The notes under the pieces: generated by a model
Told to the model about the DNA's origin: nothing
What the model saw: the letters and a program-made list of their open reading frames with translations, nothing else
The model's database searches: none
Part shown: one piece after another, positions 40,514 to 52,093 of the stretch
Layout: every line of letters starts with the position of its first letter
Position numbering within the stretch: position 1 is the first letter of the stretch
Program-made: the position numbers and the translations under genes
Source of the DNA: Leuctra nigra
Taxonomy: Eukaryota; Arthropoda; Insecta; Plecoptera; Leuctridae
Reading direction: 5' to 3'
Assembly: GCA_934045905.1 (NCBI GenBank)
Contig: OW203767.1
Span: forward strand, 24,183,073 to 24,247,072
Length of the DNA stretch: 64,000 nt

Positions 40514-42849
40514 TCGTATCGTGGTCTTTCTGACTTTATTTGCAGTGTGATACACTTTTTTCCGTAGTTTAGTCAAATATTAACATATTCAATTTTTCAA
40601 ATTTAAAAACGGTATGACATTGAATTTTAATGTCGTATTTGTAGCTAATGAGATGGTTGGATATCAACCCATGTCAATTTGCTTGACACGTTTTGATTGT
40701 TCGCCGAGATTGCAGCCCACCAGCGTAGTAGCATGGTGGGGGAAGGTTCAGTGGTGGTGGAAGAACTACCTAGGGTTCAACTTCCCCTGTCGCCGACTTT
40801 AAGGATGAACCATCGCTTTGAATGACTATATTCATAACATGAGATAAATTAATTCAGAAAACACATGTTTTAACTTTAAAACATAGTTTTATAATGCAAT
40901 ATGAGGAGAATAATAGATAAGAGATGATGAGGATTTTTTTAACAAAGTTTTCGTAAAATAAATTTGTTAAGAATACAGCAGTGGTTTTGACTAGTTCAGT
41001 TGTCCCATGTTAAATGGCCATATTTCAAGATTTTCAAACATTTAAATGCCATTATCTCAGAAATTAAGTCGGTGACAAGAGTATTTTAAGTTTTCAATGC
41101 ATTCAATATTAGTCGAAGAATATTTCTTTAGTTTTCTGTTGAAATTGTTGGTGCGGATTTAAAATAATTTAGAATAATGTAGGAAATAATTTCGTTCGCC
41201 CATAAGAGCCATGTAAAAGTCTCGAACTTTGAAAACGTTTTACACAAAAGTTAGGTCGGTAAGGTATACATTTTTTGATCTTATATTGTAGATTATACTA
41301 TTGGGAACAAAATAAAATGGTTTTGCAAAAAATTGTTGGTAGATGACCTGGCGCTGGTTCCTCCTCAAGTGTTTTCATTGGCGCGCAATTCAAATATTCC
41401 TGGAACTCTTGGAACTGCGCTCTTATGACCGCGTGCGACATGACTCGTTGCTTGCCAGCCGTTTCTAGCGCGTGTGGGGAAATATGACTGCAGACAGTCG
41501 GCTTCAATCCGCGCGGCGCATGGCCACTCCAGTATTATAACCTCCTTGGAGCGAACGCACGAGGCATTTTCTTTCACGCGCCAGACACGACATGTCGTCG
41601 CGATTATTTTCATGCCCACCCCGGAAGTCGTAAAAATTAAACACATTGATTTAAATGAGAGCAAACACACGGGCGTGAATTTACCGCGATGTTTTTGTAC
41701 AGCTGATAGGTACATAGCATGACCTTGACAGCTGCTAAAAATCGTAGCGTCTTGGCCGCCCCGTGTGTTCCGCCAGAAAAACTTTGCGTTTTTTTTCATT
41801 CCGTGTCTGGGCATGAGAAAGACGCCTCGTGTGTTTGCAGCCTAAATGTTTTATATTATTTAGGATAGCAATTTGAAGTTTTTTGGGGGTTGAGTGCATT
41901 TGGCCCAAATGGTAGCTGAGCCCTAATATTTTTTTTTGATAGTAATTTTTCCGGGGACGTTTTTGATGTCAGTGAATTTATGTAATTATTCCTGCATTTT
42001 ATCAATAAGTGTGCCAAAAATAATTACAAAGACGTATAGACAAGGTAACAAAAGCTGTAACATTGTTTAAAGTTGCAACACCATAGCGTAATTCAATTAC
42101 CACTAATGAAACGTACAAAAAGGCAGGCAAATAGTACTTTTAAACTATAAAAAAATTACCACAAAATCCCTAAAATGGAGCAATTTAAATTTATGTTATC
42201 TAATATTCGTCAACATATAATTCGATTTATCGGTTTAGAAGTTGGACTTGGAATAATATAAATATTAACTTAAATTATTGTGTGTTATTGTAGATGGCGC
42301 ATCCAAATGGTGGATAGAAATTTTATGAATTGTGGTCTAGAACAAAATACATAAAATTGTTGTAACTTACAACAAGCATTTTATATTATTTTCCCCAATA
42401 ATCTAAAATAAAAATGACAAAAAGACCTTAAAAATGCAAGAAAAGGGTTGAATTCATGAAAAAATTGAGAAAAAGACATTTTCAGGCAAAATGAAACACA
42501 TATTTTTGAAATCTGAACAAAAAACAAAAAAGGGTATGTCATAAACATCCTAGCCCTACTTATCACCATAATAAAAATATATTCGTGCTATTTCTTGGAA
42601 AAAATAAAATAGAACATGTAATTATGATAATACACTAATTATCGGCTGTAAATGAGCCTAAATAATAAGATTGTACAATCGCTAAAACAAGCAACACCGA
42701 AAAAAATTTATTGTTCTGGGTTCTTGTTTTCAATTGTATAGGCGAAGTTGCAAAGTATTGTAGTCAAAATATTAATTAAAAGAGAAGCATGAGCGTATAT
42801 TCTATTATAAATTGTTTCTAAATACAACTTGTGTTAATAATTGCGTAAC
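40514..42849. other. Intergenic region upstream of unit C
   Basis: No supported gene. 41340-41845 is more GC-rich and repeats words such as CGCACGAGGC, AAACACACGGGCG, CCGTGTGTTC and CTCGTGTGTTTGCAG; this may be a repeat. The rest is AT-rich. A TATAAATT stands at about 42806, close to the first ATG of unit C, but no initiator was identified. Confidence 0.4.
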
Positions 42850-43197
42850 ATGTTAAAAACATTTGCATCGTCATCTTTTCACCCGAAATGGTTTCTGTTT
42901 GCTATATTATCTGCTACATTTATACTGGGCAGCAGTGGGGACTTCTGCGTCCCTGCTTTCCTGCCACTGGGCTGTGATATCAAGACAACTGGCTTGGTGA
43001 ATGCAAGTAAGTCGTGGACCGCTCTGGATGAAGAGTGTGGGAGAATGTATCCTGGATACAGAATCCTTCAGAAGAGGTTCCTCAACTTGACTGACGCCGA
43101 GAAGAACTTGTGTCAAGGCGCTGAGTTTATTCCGCTTGGTGTGAGGAAAGATGGGAAGAATCTGGTGTGGACTAATGGACATAATGTGTCAGAAGAG
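42850..43197 (+). CDS. Adhesion-GPCR unit C, exon 1 (signal peptide)
   Basis: ATG at 42850. The product MLKTFASSSFHPKWFLFAIL continues with SATFILGSSG, a basic start plus hydrophobic core typical of a signal peptide with cleavage near SSG/DFCVP. The mature part has cysteines (DFCVPAF, LGCDIK, DEECGR, NLCQGAEF) and N-glycosylation sites (NAS, NLT, NVS). It ends GAAGAG/GTAGGA in phase 0. Linked to the receptor by position, strand and continuous splicing phases. This is the only N-terminal exon seen for the three modules. Confidence 0.7.
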
Positions 43198-43279
43198 GTA
43201 GGATATTAGTTTATGTTAGATTAATATGTCCCAAATTGTACATAATCTATACCTATAAAGTAGGTATAGGCTTTGAAAT

Positions 43280-43444
43280 CATTTGGGTTGCATATCTCAC
43301 GGCGTAGACGTACATGTTACCCTATGGGAAGGGTTGCTGCTCCGGGCATAATAGGCAACCCTTCTCACATAGGTGTAATGCAACGTACCTAAATCACATG
43401 TATCCAGCCCCACCAGCACGAGCAACGTCGGGCAGGTCAGCTAG
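43280..43444 (+). mobile_element. Short Helitron-type 3' end in intron 1
   Basis: Ends GCAACGTCGGGCAGGTCAG then CTAG followed by T, the canonical Helitron CTRR/T terminus. Upstream is an inverted pair CCTATGGGAAGGGTTGC / GCAACCCTTCTCACATAGG. 5' border unclear. Confidence 0.4.
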
Positions 43445-43934
43445 TAATATTTTAAATGCATAAAACAATAAACAAACTTAATCCTGCCAAGAAAGAAATC
43501 TTATAAACACTCAACAGGAGTAAAACCATAAACATAAACATGCATTTAAATACCAGTCTACATACTGCATCCAACTGCATGTACTATACTAAACAATCTA
43601 GGAAATGATATGCTTTTGGCAATTTGTATGTATAATAAGAGTTTATACAAAGCAATGGTTGTAGTACAGTTCTTTAGTGTCATGAAATCAAAATGTGTTC
43701 ACATATATTCTCTTCCTTCTCAGGAAGGAAAAATAAATCTTTTGTCTTTAATGAACATTTATAAAGTTAGAACAAAATGCCCACCCTTATCCGCCATCAA
43801 AAGTCCGTCACATCTCTCAATGGGTGAAACTCATTATTCCTCGGAAGAAACCTCGACATGCCTAAACACGTGACCACGATATACATCCACGTTTTCTCAA
43901 ATTACACATCACTAAGCCCCTCCAACTCTTACAG

Positions 43935-44186
43935 CCTGTCAAAGACATCTACGCTAATACACTGAAAGTGGACTCCATGCAAGGCATTGTGGGCAGCTTG
44001 AATCCGAGCACCAGCCAATGGCAGCTCGTGGACGACAACTTCACGTTCAGCTGCGCTCTCTGTGAGATGACACTTCGCTCTGACGTCATAGTGTCTGTCT
44101 ATCCTCCCATGCCAGAGATTGACTTATGTTTCAACATATTCGATGTCAGTATTCAACTTGTCAACAACAAGTCAACAACAAAACAG
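43935..44186 (+). CDS. Adhesion-GPCR unit C, exon 2
   Basis: 252 nt, CTCTTACAG / GTGATA, phase 0/0. Product PVKDIYANTLKVDSMQGIVG, SQWQLVDDNFTFSCALCEM, and ends VNNKSTTKQ. A compact cysteine-containing extracellular segment; domain not recognised. Confidence 0.65.
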
Positions 44187-44267
44187 GTGATAAAGGTGTC
44201 TGATAACCACATAGATTGCCTTTTGTTTGTACTAGTTATAAGTAACTTAAACTGATATTTCTGACAG

Positions 44268-44544
44268 ATAAGTAAAGCTCTAGCTAAGAAGTTGGACATT
44301 GAATTGGATTACATCACTACGTCATATTACGAGGTGAACCAACCGAACATCCTCCACTTGCAAGTGGACCTGAGGAACGCTTCTTACGACGAAGACTTCA
44401 TGACAAAGATTACGAAGTACGACGGCAAGGTCCTGGTGCTGGAGGGTCGAGGCAATGTGACGGATATACAAGAGATTGACCTTTGTCCAAGAAGCGTAAC
44501 TCAAAAAAATACGATGACAACGACTTGGCCCAGCACAGGAGCAA
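44268..44544 (+). CDS. Adhesion-GPCR unit C, exon 3
   Basis: 277 nt, TTTCTGACAG / GTAAGT, leaving one base (phase 1). Product ISKALAKKLDIELDYITTSY, QPNILHLQVDLRNASYDEDF, VLVLEGRGNVTDIQEIDLC and a Thr/Ser/Pro-rich end that may be a mucin-like stalk. The next true exon is more than 7 kb away because of the minisatellite and hAT insertion. Confidence 0.65.
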
Positions 44545-44584
44545 GTAAGTACCACTTGTAGGAGAAGTAAATCATAAACAATAC

Positions 44585-45215
44585 CACAATGAATTGAAAA
44601 CCTAACAGCTGCACGGGAATGCTATACTTATGTTGACACATGTGTATTGTTCTAGACAATGTGGCTACTGTGGTGACCGGCAACCTCACAGCTGCACGGG
44701 AATGCTACTTGTGTTGACACATGTGTATTGTTCTAGACAATGTGGCTACTGAGGTGACCGGCAACCTCACAGCTTCGCGGGAATGCTACTTGTGTTGACA
44801 CATGTGTATTGTTCTAGACAATGTGGCCACTGTGGTGACCGGCAACCTCACAGCTGCACGGGAATGCTACTTGTGTTGACACATGTGTATTGTTCTAGAC
44901 ACTGTGGCTACTGTGGTGACCGGCAACATCACAGCTGCACGGGAATGCTACTTGTGTTGACACATGTGTATTGTTCTAGAAAATGTGGCTACTGTGTTGA
45001 CCGGCAACCTCACATCTGCACGGGAATGCTACTTGTGTTGACACAAGTGTATTGTTCTAGAAAATGTGGCTACTGTGGTGACCGGCAACCTCACATCTGC
45101 ACGGAAATGCTTCTTGTGTTGACACATGTGTATTGTTCTAGAAAATGTGGCTACTGTGGTGACCGGCAACCTAACAGCTGCACGGGAATGCTACTTGTTT
45201 TGACACATGTGTATT
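44585..45215 (+). repeat. Minisatellite made of the exon 4 start plus its acceptor, left block
   Basis: About seven 81-bp units. Each consists of GACACATGTGTATTGTTCTAG (the end of intron 3) followed by about 57 bp of exon 4 (ATGTGGCTACTGTGGTGACC, CTGCACGGGAATGCTAC) and TTGTGT. In the exon frame every unit meets a TGA after GAATGCTACTTGTGT. It is broken at its right end by the hAT-bordered insertion. Confidence 0.9.
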
Positions 45216-45248
45216 CAGTGGCGGCTCGTGACACTGAGATTCGTATAT

Positions 45249-46258
45249 CTAGTGGAGCGGTCGCTCCACCCAGCCAAGTCGTACTGTACACTCACACTCA
45301 CTCAACATACCGTAAATGCCTAATAAAATGAGGAGCAGACCAACTTCTTTTACTGTAAGCAACAACATGGCATTTTCGGCCTACTGGATCATAAAATTGG
45401 AAAATCTCACATTGTTGTGAAATATCTTAATTTTGAGCTATGGCCCACCCTACCACATATACCAAATTTGGGAACAATAGGCTATAACATTTGCGAGCTA
45501 GAGGGCCGTGAAAACAGTGAAATTACATCACTTTCATCTTCTTTAGATGATGATGATGATGATTCAGATTCAGAGGGTCAGGAAATACCGCAATTACCGC
45601 CACAACCTAAACGGCTAAGCCGATCGATCTGAAATTTTTGCCACATGTGCACTTTTGGCGTCTGAGGTGCCTTTTTATAACACCAACCGATAGTCGCCAT
45701 TTTGAAACCGGAAGTGACGTCATATCTCGAAAACGGCTAAACTGATCGGAATGAAACTAGCGCCAAATGATTCAGACGGTCGTCTTTATGGAATATCAAT
45801 AGTTAAAGTAGAGGTGTACTATTATTAAAACCGGAAATGACGTCATGAAAATGAAGAACTAGATTTTAATGACCTCTTACTACAATAACTACATATTCAG
45901 AAGGCTTATAATGATACATAACATTTATAGAAATAAATTCTAGGTGGCAGTTATTTCAGTCGCCATTTTGAAAACCGGAAGTGATACCATATCTCGAAAA
46001 CGGCTGGACTGATTGGAACGAAGCTTTCGCAATTCTTCATGGAATATCTTTTTAAGCTTAGGTATATTGAGCACCAAACACAATTTTTCGTATTAACCAA
46101 TTCGGAAATGGCGTATTTTTTAAAAGTATTTAGTCATTGTTGGTCCGATGTGTGTTACAAGTTGTGTAAATAAACTAAAAAAATAAGTGATATCCCCATA
46201 AAAAAACACGGAGTGTTTTTTTATTGTTATTTTTTATGTTTTTTTAGTGTTTATGGGG
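45249..46258 (-). mobile_element. Helitron-like element, copy inside the hAT insertion (1)
   Basis: CTAGTGGAGCGGTCGCTCCAC start after AT; ends TTTATGGGG. The 5' subterminal hairpin is collapsed to ACACGGAGTGT. Directly abuts the next copy with one AT between them. Confidence 0.7.
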
Positions 46259-46260
46259 AT

Positions 46261-48054
46261 CTAGTGGAGCGGTCGCTCCACGCCAGCCAAGTCGTACGGC
46301 GCGCACACTCTCATATAAAGGCTGGAGCAAACCCACTTTTACTGTAAGCATCAAAGTGGCATTTTCGGCCTACTGGATCTTAAAATTGGGAAATCTCACA
46401 TTGTTGCGATATATCTTAATTTCGAGCTATGGCCCACCCTACAACATATACCAAATTTAGGAACAATAGGTTACGCCCTTTGCACGCTAGAGGGCCGTGA
46501 AAACAGTGTTTTAGGGCGGTTTTCATAATAATAATAATAATAATAATCTCAGTAGTAGTCTCCTGGAATTCAAATCCGGTAACATGGCCACAGCCTAAAC
46601 GGCTAAACCGATTGATCTCACATTTTTACCACGTGTGCACTTTTGGCGTCTGATTTAACCTTCACCCCATGAATTTTTTGTGCCGCCATTTTGAAACCGG
46701 AAGTGACGTCATATCTTAACAACAGCTGGACCGATTGGAACGAAAATAGCGCCAAACGATTCGGACGGTCATCTTTATGGATTATCAATAGCAACAGACT
46801 AAAATTTATGTTAACGAAACCGGAAATGACGTCATGAAATTTAATTCATCGATTGGCATTTCGGCAACAAATTTGATCCAATTATTTTGATATTTATGTA
46901 ACGTATGTTCTTTTGATATCTCATTTGACTTGATATAAAACCAACCGGAAGCCGCCATTTTGAAACCAGAAATGACATCATATCTTAATAACGTCTAAAT
47001 AGATTTTAAAGAAACCAGCGCTAAACAATTTAGACGGTAAACTTTATGTATTATCATCAATAATATTTGCAGTTTCCCATACTGAAACCGGAAATGACGT
47101 CACACATTTTAAAAATTTCACAAATTTACATTTTGATGCAATAAATATATTATTTGAGACTGCTTTTAATAAAATGTAATCATGTTTAAATTATAATTCA
47201 AGAGGTCAGTGATTTCAGCAGCCATTTTGAGACCGGAAGAAACGTAATATCTCGAAAACTGGTTGACAGATCGGTATGAAACTAGTGCCAAACGATTCGG
47301 AAGGCCATCTCTATGGAATATGAACAGTCAAACTAGAATTTTCCTATTTATGAGGCCGGAAATGACGTCATTCAAATTTATAAATCATTATAATCCCCTC
47401 CAATACAATAAATACATATTCAGAAAGCTAAAAATGATACACATAATTCATAGTTATAAATTCTATGTGGCAGTGCAGAAAGTTCAGCAGCCATTTTGAA
47501 AACCGAAGTGTTGCCATATCTCGGAACTGGGACGACCGATTGGAATGAAACCTTTGTTTTTTCATGAGAATAACCAAATTGTAAAGGTTTTTTTTTTTTT
47601 AAAGGATTTAGTAATTGTTCATTCGATTGTCACAAGTTGTAAGAATAAACTAAAAAAAGGAGTGATATCCCCATAAAAAACACTCCGTGTAAAAATACCA
47701 GCCAAGTCTCTTCAACTTAAAAAAAAATAATGAAATCTTAAAATTCTGCACTGAAAAGTAGTGATATCAAAAAATTAGCCAAGTCAAATCTTTATTTGAA
47801 AATCAAAAAATACTTGGCGCATCGTTTTTTTTAAGGCATTATAGGTATACTATGTATATGTATATTTCATGTATAATTTATGATTGGCCTATACTTCCAA
47901 GTTATTTATGTACACGATGCGCCAAGTATTTTTTGATTTTCAAATAAAGATTTGACTTGGCTAATTTTTTGATATCACTACTTTTCAGTGCAGAATTTTA
48001 AGATTTCATTAAGAGACTTGGCTGGTATTTTTACACGGAGTGTTTTTTATGGGG
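46261..48054 (-). mobile_element. Helitron-like element, copy inside the hAT insertion (2)
   Basis: 1794 bp, same ends, head-to-tail with the previous copy. Holds several blocks with GCCGCCATTTTGAAACC and GACGTCA, an (ATA)n run near 46526, and full subterminal arms (47665-48054) containing ACTTGGCGCATCG and its inverse. Confidence 0.7.
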
Positions 48055-48056
48055 AT

Positions 48057-48172
48057 ATATCTTACTCAACAACTGACGATACCCATACATGTATTATGTA
48101 CTTGTCCACGGGATGATAATAAAATACAATACAATACAATACAATACAATACAATACAATACAATACATTAA
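48057..48172 (+). mobile_element. LINE-like 3' tail with (AATAC)n
   Basis: ACTTGTCCACGGGATGATAA is followed by about nine AATAC units, resembling the repetitive 3' end of CR1-type retrotransposons. Only the tail is present. Confidence 0.35.
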
Positions 48173-48475
48173 AGTTAGGTGGGGCACACATACAATTTTA
48201 GATGAATACGTTCCATCTAAATAAGGGGTGCTGGGATGCGATATTGGGTGCTCCTATTCATGCGCAGTACGATGATTGTCACGGAATTATTTTGCGTAAT
48301 GTTATGATTTTTATGCTATTTTCCACGCTGCTGCTAAAAACTACCATACATTATACGAACCATTTCATTGTGGTATCATTAGATAATATCTCTCTCAATC
48401 TTACCTTGGTACTCTATTCGTTACTCTACTAGTAGGTGAAATCCAATCGGAAGTTCTTCGACACTACCTACATTA
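48173..48475. other. hAT-insertion interior, no gene
   Basis: Unique-looking AT-rich DNA; no coding frame with support. Confidence 0.35.
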
Positions 48476-49375
48476 TTGAGCGAGCGAAGCGAGCGTCTCC
48501 TTTTGGCTCTTTTGGCACGGACCTCTGTTTTTTTTTGTTTTTGTTTTTGTTTTTGTTTTTGGCTGCTAATAGCCGATACACAGGTCGCACCGTTTCACCG
48601 ATCGATCTGAAATTTTGCACACATGTAAAACCAACCTTCTCTGTTTGCAGACCCTAATTTTTTTGAAATCCATTCATTGGTTGAAATTTAAATAAACATC
48701 TCCTGATAGGCTGAAAAATGAAAATGGACTTCAACAAATGTGATCGACCTTATATTTTGCATGGTCATTAGGACCAACATTGTCTCTTATTTTACAAATT
48801 TTCAGCCAAATCCTCCCATTGATAAAAATTTAAAAAAATATTTCATATGCTTTTTGAAATTTAAACCAGAACCGTTTGACCGATCAACTTAAAATTTTGC
48901 ATGCTCATCGGGTCCAACATTATCTGTATTTTTGACAATTTTCAGCCTATAAACTGTGTTTAAATTCAAAAGTTATCGACAGTTTACGGATATTTTGCGT
49001 GTTGGCTATCATATTTCTCGAATTTCATATTTCACGGTATCTTCGAATCTTCACTTCAAGGTTGTTAGAGCAGAAACTTTCAAACGTATTATGAAACTTA
49101 TATGACCGTTTAAAATTTTTTTGAACGATATCCTGTGATTTTTGGAAATTAACAAGGAACCGTTCAATCATAAAGGTTCAATCGATCAACTTAAAACTTT
49201 GCGTGGTTATTGGGACCAATATTTTAGGAATTGTTGGAGATTTTCATACAAGTCTGTGACGAAATTCAAGAATTATTGGCTTTTTAAGGCCATTTTCGAT
49301 AAACATAATTTCGGTTCGAGGTGTTGCGCGTATCCGTGCTCGCTCATCAACGCGTTACTCAGAGCGTTTTCCTAG
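48476..49375 (+). mobile_element. Second Helitron-like family, 900-bp copy
   Basis: Starts TTGAGCGAGCGAAGCGAGCG after A and ends CAACGCGTTACTCAGAGCG..CCTAG before T. This is an A/T insertion point and a CTAG terminus, as in Helitrons, although the 5' end is TT rather than TC. Contains a (TTTTTG)n run near 48535. Homologous to 52366-53381. Confidence 0.5.
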
Positions 49376-50174
49376 TATTAGCATTGTTCATAATAATCCA
49401 AGATCATTACTTCTTACTTCTAGAACACATCACTTTACTATCAAATATCGATGGACACTTGTTAAAACCCACTGTCAGCTACTAACAAAGAGCTACTAAA
49501 CAGAACCAACTCTAACCAACCCTATCGTTTTACGAGCGTCATCGTTTTGTGAGAGACGACGACCAGTTCACATGATAAACACTGTTTTACATTAGATTTC
49601 CACTTTTTCCATTACAATACACAAATTAATTTTTCCACTGTATTTGTGTATTAATGGTTTAGTTTTGTCATCTAATCGCAATCACAAACAATTTGTTAGG
49701 CCAATTTTATATTTTAAATGCATACACACATAATGATGACAAATGGCTGTGTGAAGTGGGCTCGTCAGTCTCGACACGCCTACGTCCTTGCTGGGAATTA
49801 CGTTATCAACTGAATAAGACCGTGTAAAAACATTTGACGGGGCGTCAGACTTGTTGAACGGCGATTCTCCCAGGGAGCGCTTTCTGAATAGTTAGTATAT
49901 TTTTATAGTACTGCCATACATGCAATGCTGGGCAACGAGAATCTGCCCCAACATGCGCGCGCAATAGAGCGGCAAACACCACAAATTACGAAGTACGGAC
50001 CCTAGTAGTTCATAGAACCCGCATAATAATTAAAAACATATTTACATCGTTAAAAACAATACAACATATTTAATAAATATACAAAACATTATTACATCAA
50101 TTAAATTTTAGCATTGAGGGAGAAAATGCAGCCGGGGCAGTGCCCCACGTGCCCTTATGGACGAGCCGCCACTG
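49376..50174. other. Right part of the hAT-bordered insertion
   Basis: Non-coding, moderately AT-rich. Ends with GGACGAGCCGCCACTG. Confidence 0.4.
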
Positions 50175-51555
50175 TGTGTATTGTTCTAGCTAGACAATGT
50201 GGCTACTGTGGTGACCGGCAACCTCACAGCTGCACGGGAATGCTACTTGTGTTGACACATGTGTATTGTTCTAGACAATGTGTCTACTGTGGTGACTGGC
50301 AACCTCTCAGCTGCACGGGAATGCTACTTGTGTTGACACATGTGTATTGTTCTAGACAATGTGTCTACTGTGGTGACTGGCAACCTCTCAGCTGCACAGG
50401 AATGCTACTTGTGCAATGTTTCTACTGTGGTGACCGGAAGCCTCACAGCTGCACGGGAATGCTACTTGTGCAATGTGGCTACTGTGGTGACCGGCAACCT
50501 CTCAGCTGCACAGGAATGCTACTTGTGTTGACACATGTGTATTGTTCTAGACAATGTGGCTACTGTGGTGACCGGCAACCTCACAGCTGCACGGGAATGC
50601 TACTTGTGTTGACACATGTGTATTGTTCTAGACAATGTGGCTACTGTGGTGACCGGCAACCTCACAGCTGCACGGGAATGCTACTTGTGTTGACACATGT
50701 GTATTGTTCTAGACAATGTGGCTACTGTGGTGACCGGCAACCTCTCAGCTGCACGGGAATGCTACTTGTGTTGACACATGTGTATTGTTCTAGACAACGT
50801 GGCTACTGTGGTGACCGACAAATTCACAGCTGCACGGGAATGCTACTTGTGTTGACACATGTGTATTGTTCTAGACAATGTGGCTACTGTGGTGACCGGC
50901 AACCTCACAGCTGCACGGGAATGCTACTTGTGTTGACACATGTGTATTGTTCTAGACAATGTGTCTACTGTGGTGACTGGCAACCTCTCAGCTGCACGGG
51001 AATGCTACTTGTGTTGACACATGTGTATTGTTCTAGACAATGTGTCTACTGTGGTGACTGGCAACCTCTCAGCTGCACAGGAATGCTACTTGTGCAATGT
51101 TTCTACTGTGGTGACCGGAAGCCTCACAGCTGCACGGGAATGCTACTTGTGCAATGTGGCTACTGTGGTGACCGGCAACCTCTCAGCTGCACAGGAATGC
51201 TACTTGTGTTGACACATGTGTATTGTTCTAGACAATGTGGCTACTGTGGTGACCGGCAACCTCACAGCTGCACGGGAATGCTACTTGTGTTGACACATGT
51301 GTATTGTTCTAGACAATGTGGCTACTGTGGTGACCGGCAACCTCACAGCTGCACGGGAATGCTACTTGTGTTGACACATGTGTATTGTTCTAGACAATGT
51401 GGCTACTGTGGTGACCGGCAACCTCTCAGCTGCACGGGAATGCTACTTGTGTTGACACATGTGTATTGTTCTAGACAACGTGGCTACTGTGGTGACCGAC
51501 AAATTCACAGCTGCACGGGAATGCTACTTGTGTTGACACATGTGTATTGTTCTAG
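50175..51555 (+). repeat. Minisatellite of exon 4 start, right block (81- and 57-bp units)
   Basis: About 15 more units. Most are 81 bp with an acceptor-like TTGTTCTAG. Two pairs of 57-bp units (about 50405-50520 and 51086-51200) lack the 24-bp linker and acceptor. A 681-bp higher-order block (seven long plus two short units) is duplicated, for example CAGGAATGCTACTTGTGCAA at 50398 and 51079. The last acceptor, at 51555, leads into the full exon 4. Confidence 0.9.
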
Positions 51556-51756
51556 ACAACGTGGCTACTGTGGTGACCGACAACTTCACAGCTGCACGGG
51601 AATGCTACTGGGACAGATACACAGTTGTTTGGTCAGAAGTTACGACGTGGCTTTCTGATCCTTGCTACTCTCATTCTGACCATCAGGACCTCCTCAAATA
51701 CGCAGTCGAATACCAGAACAAGTGGAATGAGGGTATCATGAATGCAATGGCGGTTC
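51556..51756 (+). CDS. Adhesion-GPCR unit C, exon 4 (true copy)
   Basis: Starts ACAACGTGGC after TTGTTCTAG. It completes the codon left by exon 3 and reads NNVATVVTDNFTAARECYWD, RYTVVWSEVTTWLSDPCY and LLKYAVEYQNKWNEGIMNAM. Where the decoy units have TTGTGTTGA this copy has TGGGACAG, so it stays open. The donor is taken as GTTC/GTATTA because that phase (one base left) keeps exon 5 open. The Cys/Trp pattern suggests an extracellular domain, not identified. Confidence 0.65.
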
Positions 51757-52093
51757 GTATTAAGTACAGATTTTGTTTTAGTCGAATAGGCTTTTAGGAC
51801 TTGAACCCCTACTGCCACTTCAAGAACATTTTACCATTGACGTACACTGGGTTGGGGACATGCGACTGGCCACTCATCTGTCGTCAATGTCTAGTGACAA
51901 ACGAAACCGCCCCGTTCTTACGTACAGACCAAGGTCAAATTCTTCACTCGTCCGGCTGAGATCGTCTTACATAGGACAAGTTTGCACGGAAAGCTGACGC
52001 AGACAACAATATGCTTTGGATGCTCTTGTAATATAAATATGTAGACACAGCGTAGCATTAACCAAAATTATTAATATGTCTTTATATTGCCAG

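Larger units (their letters stand above)
45216..50174. mobile_element. hAT-bordered composite insertion, 4959 bp, 8-bp duplication
   Basis: Ends CAGTGGCGGCTCGT and ACGAGCCGCCACTG, perfect 14-bp inverted repeats, flanked by TGTGTATT at 45208-45215 and 50175-50182. The duplication is in the linker of a minisatellite unit, so the two minisatellite blocks were once continuous. No transposase frame. Much of the interior is later Helitron-like insertions. Confidence 0.8.

Noticed and set aside
42806..42813. TATA box of unit C.
   Set aside because: TATAAATT is only about 37 bp before the ATG and the region is AT-rich; no initiator or conserved spacing, so it is not called.
50114..51658. A 514-codon cysteine-rich open frame with 27-residue repeats (CGYCGDRQPHSCTGM).
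   Set aside because: It is a by-product of minisatellite units of 81 and 57 bp, both multiples of three. The frame is not that of exon 4, and each unit contains an intron end. The same applies to the frame at 44783-45331.
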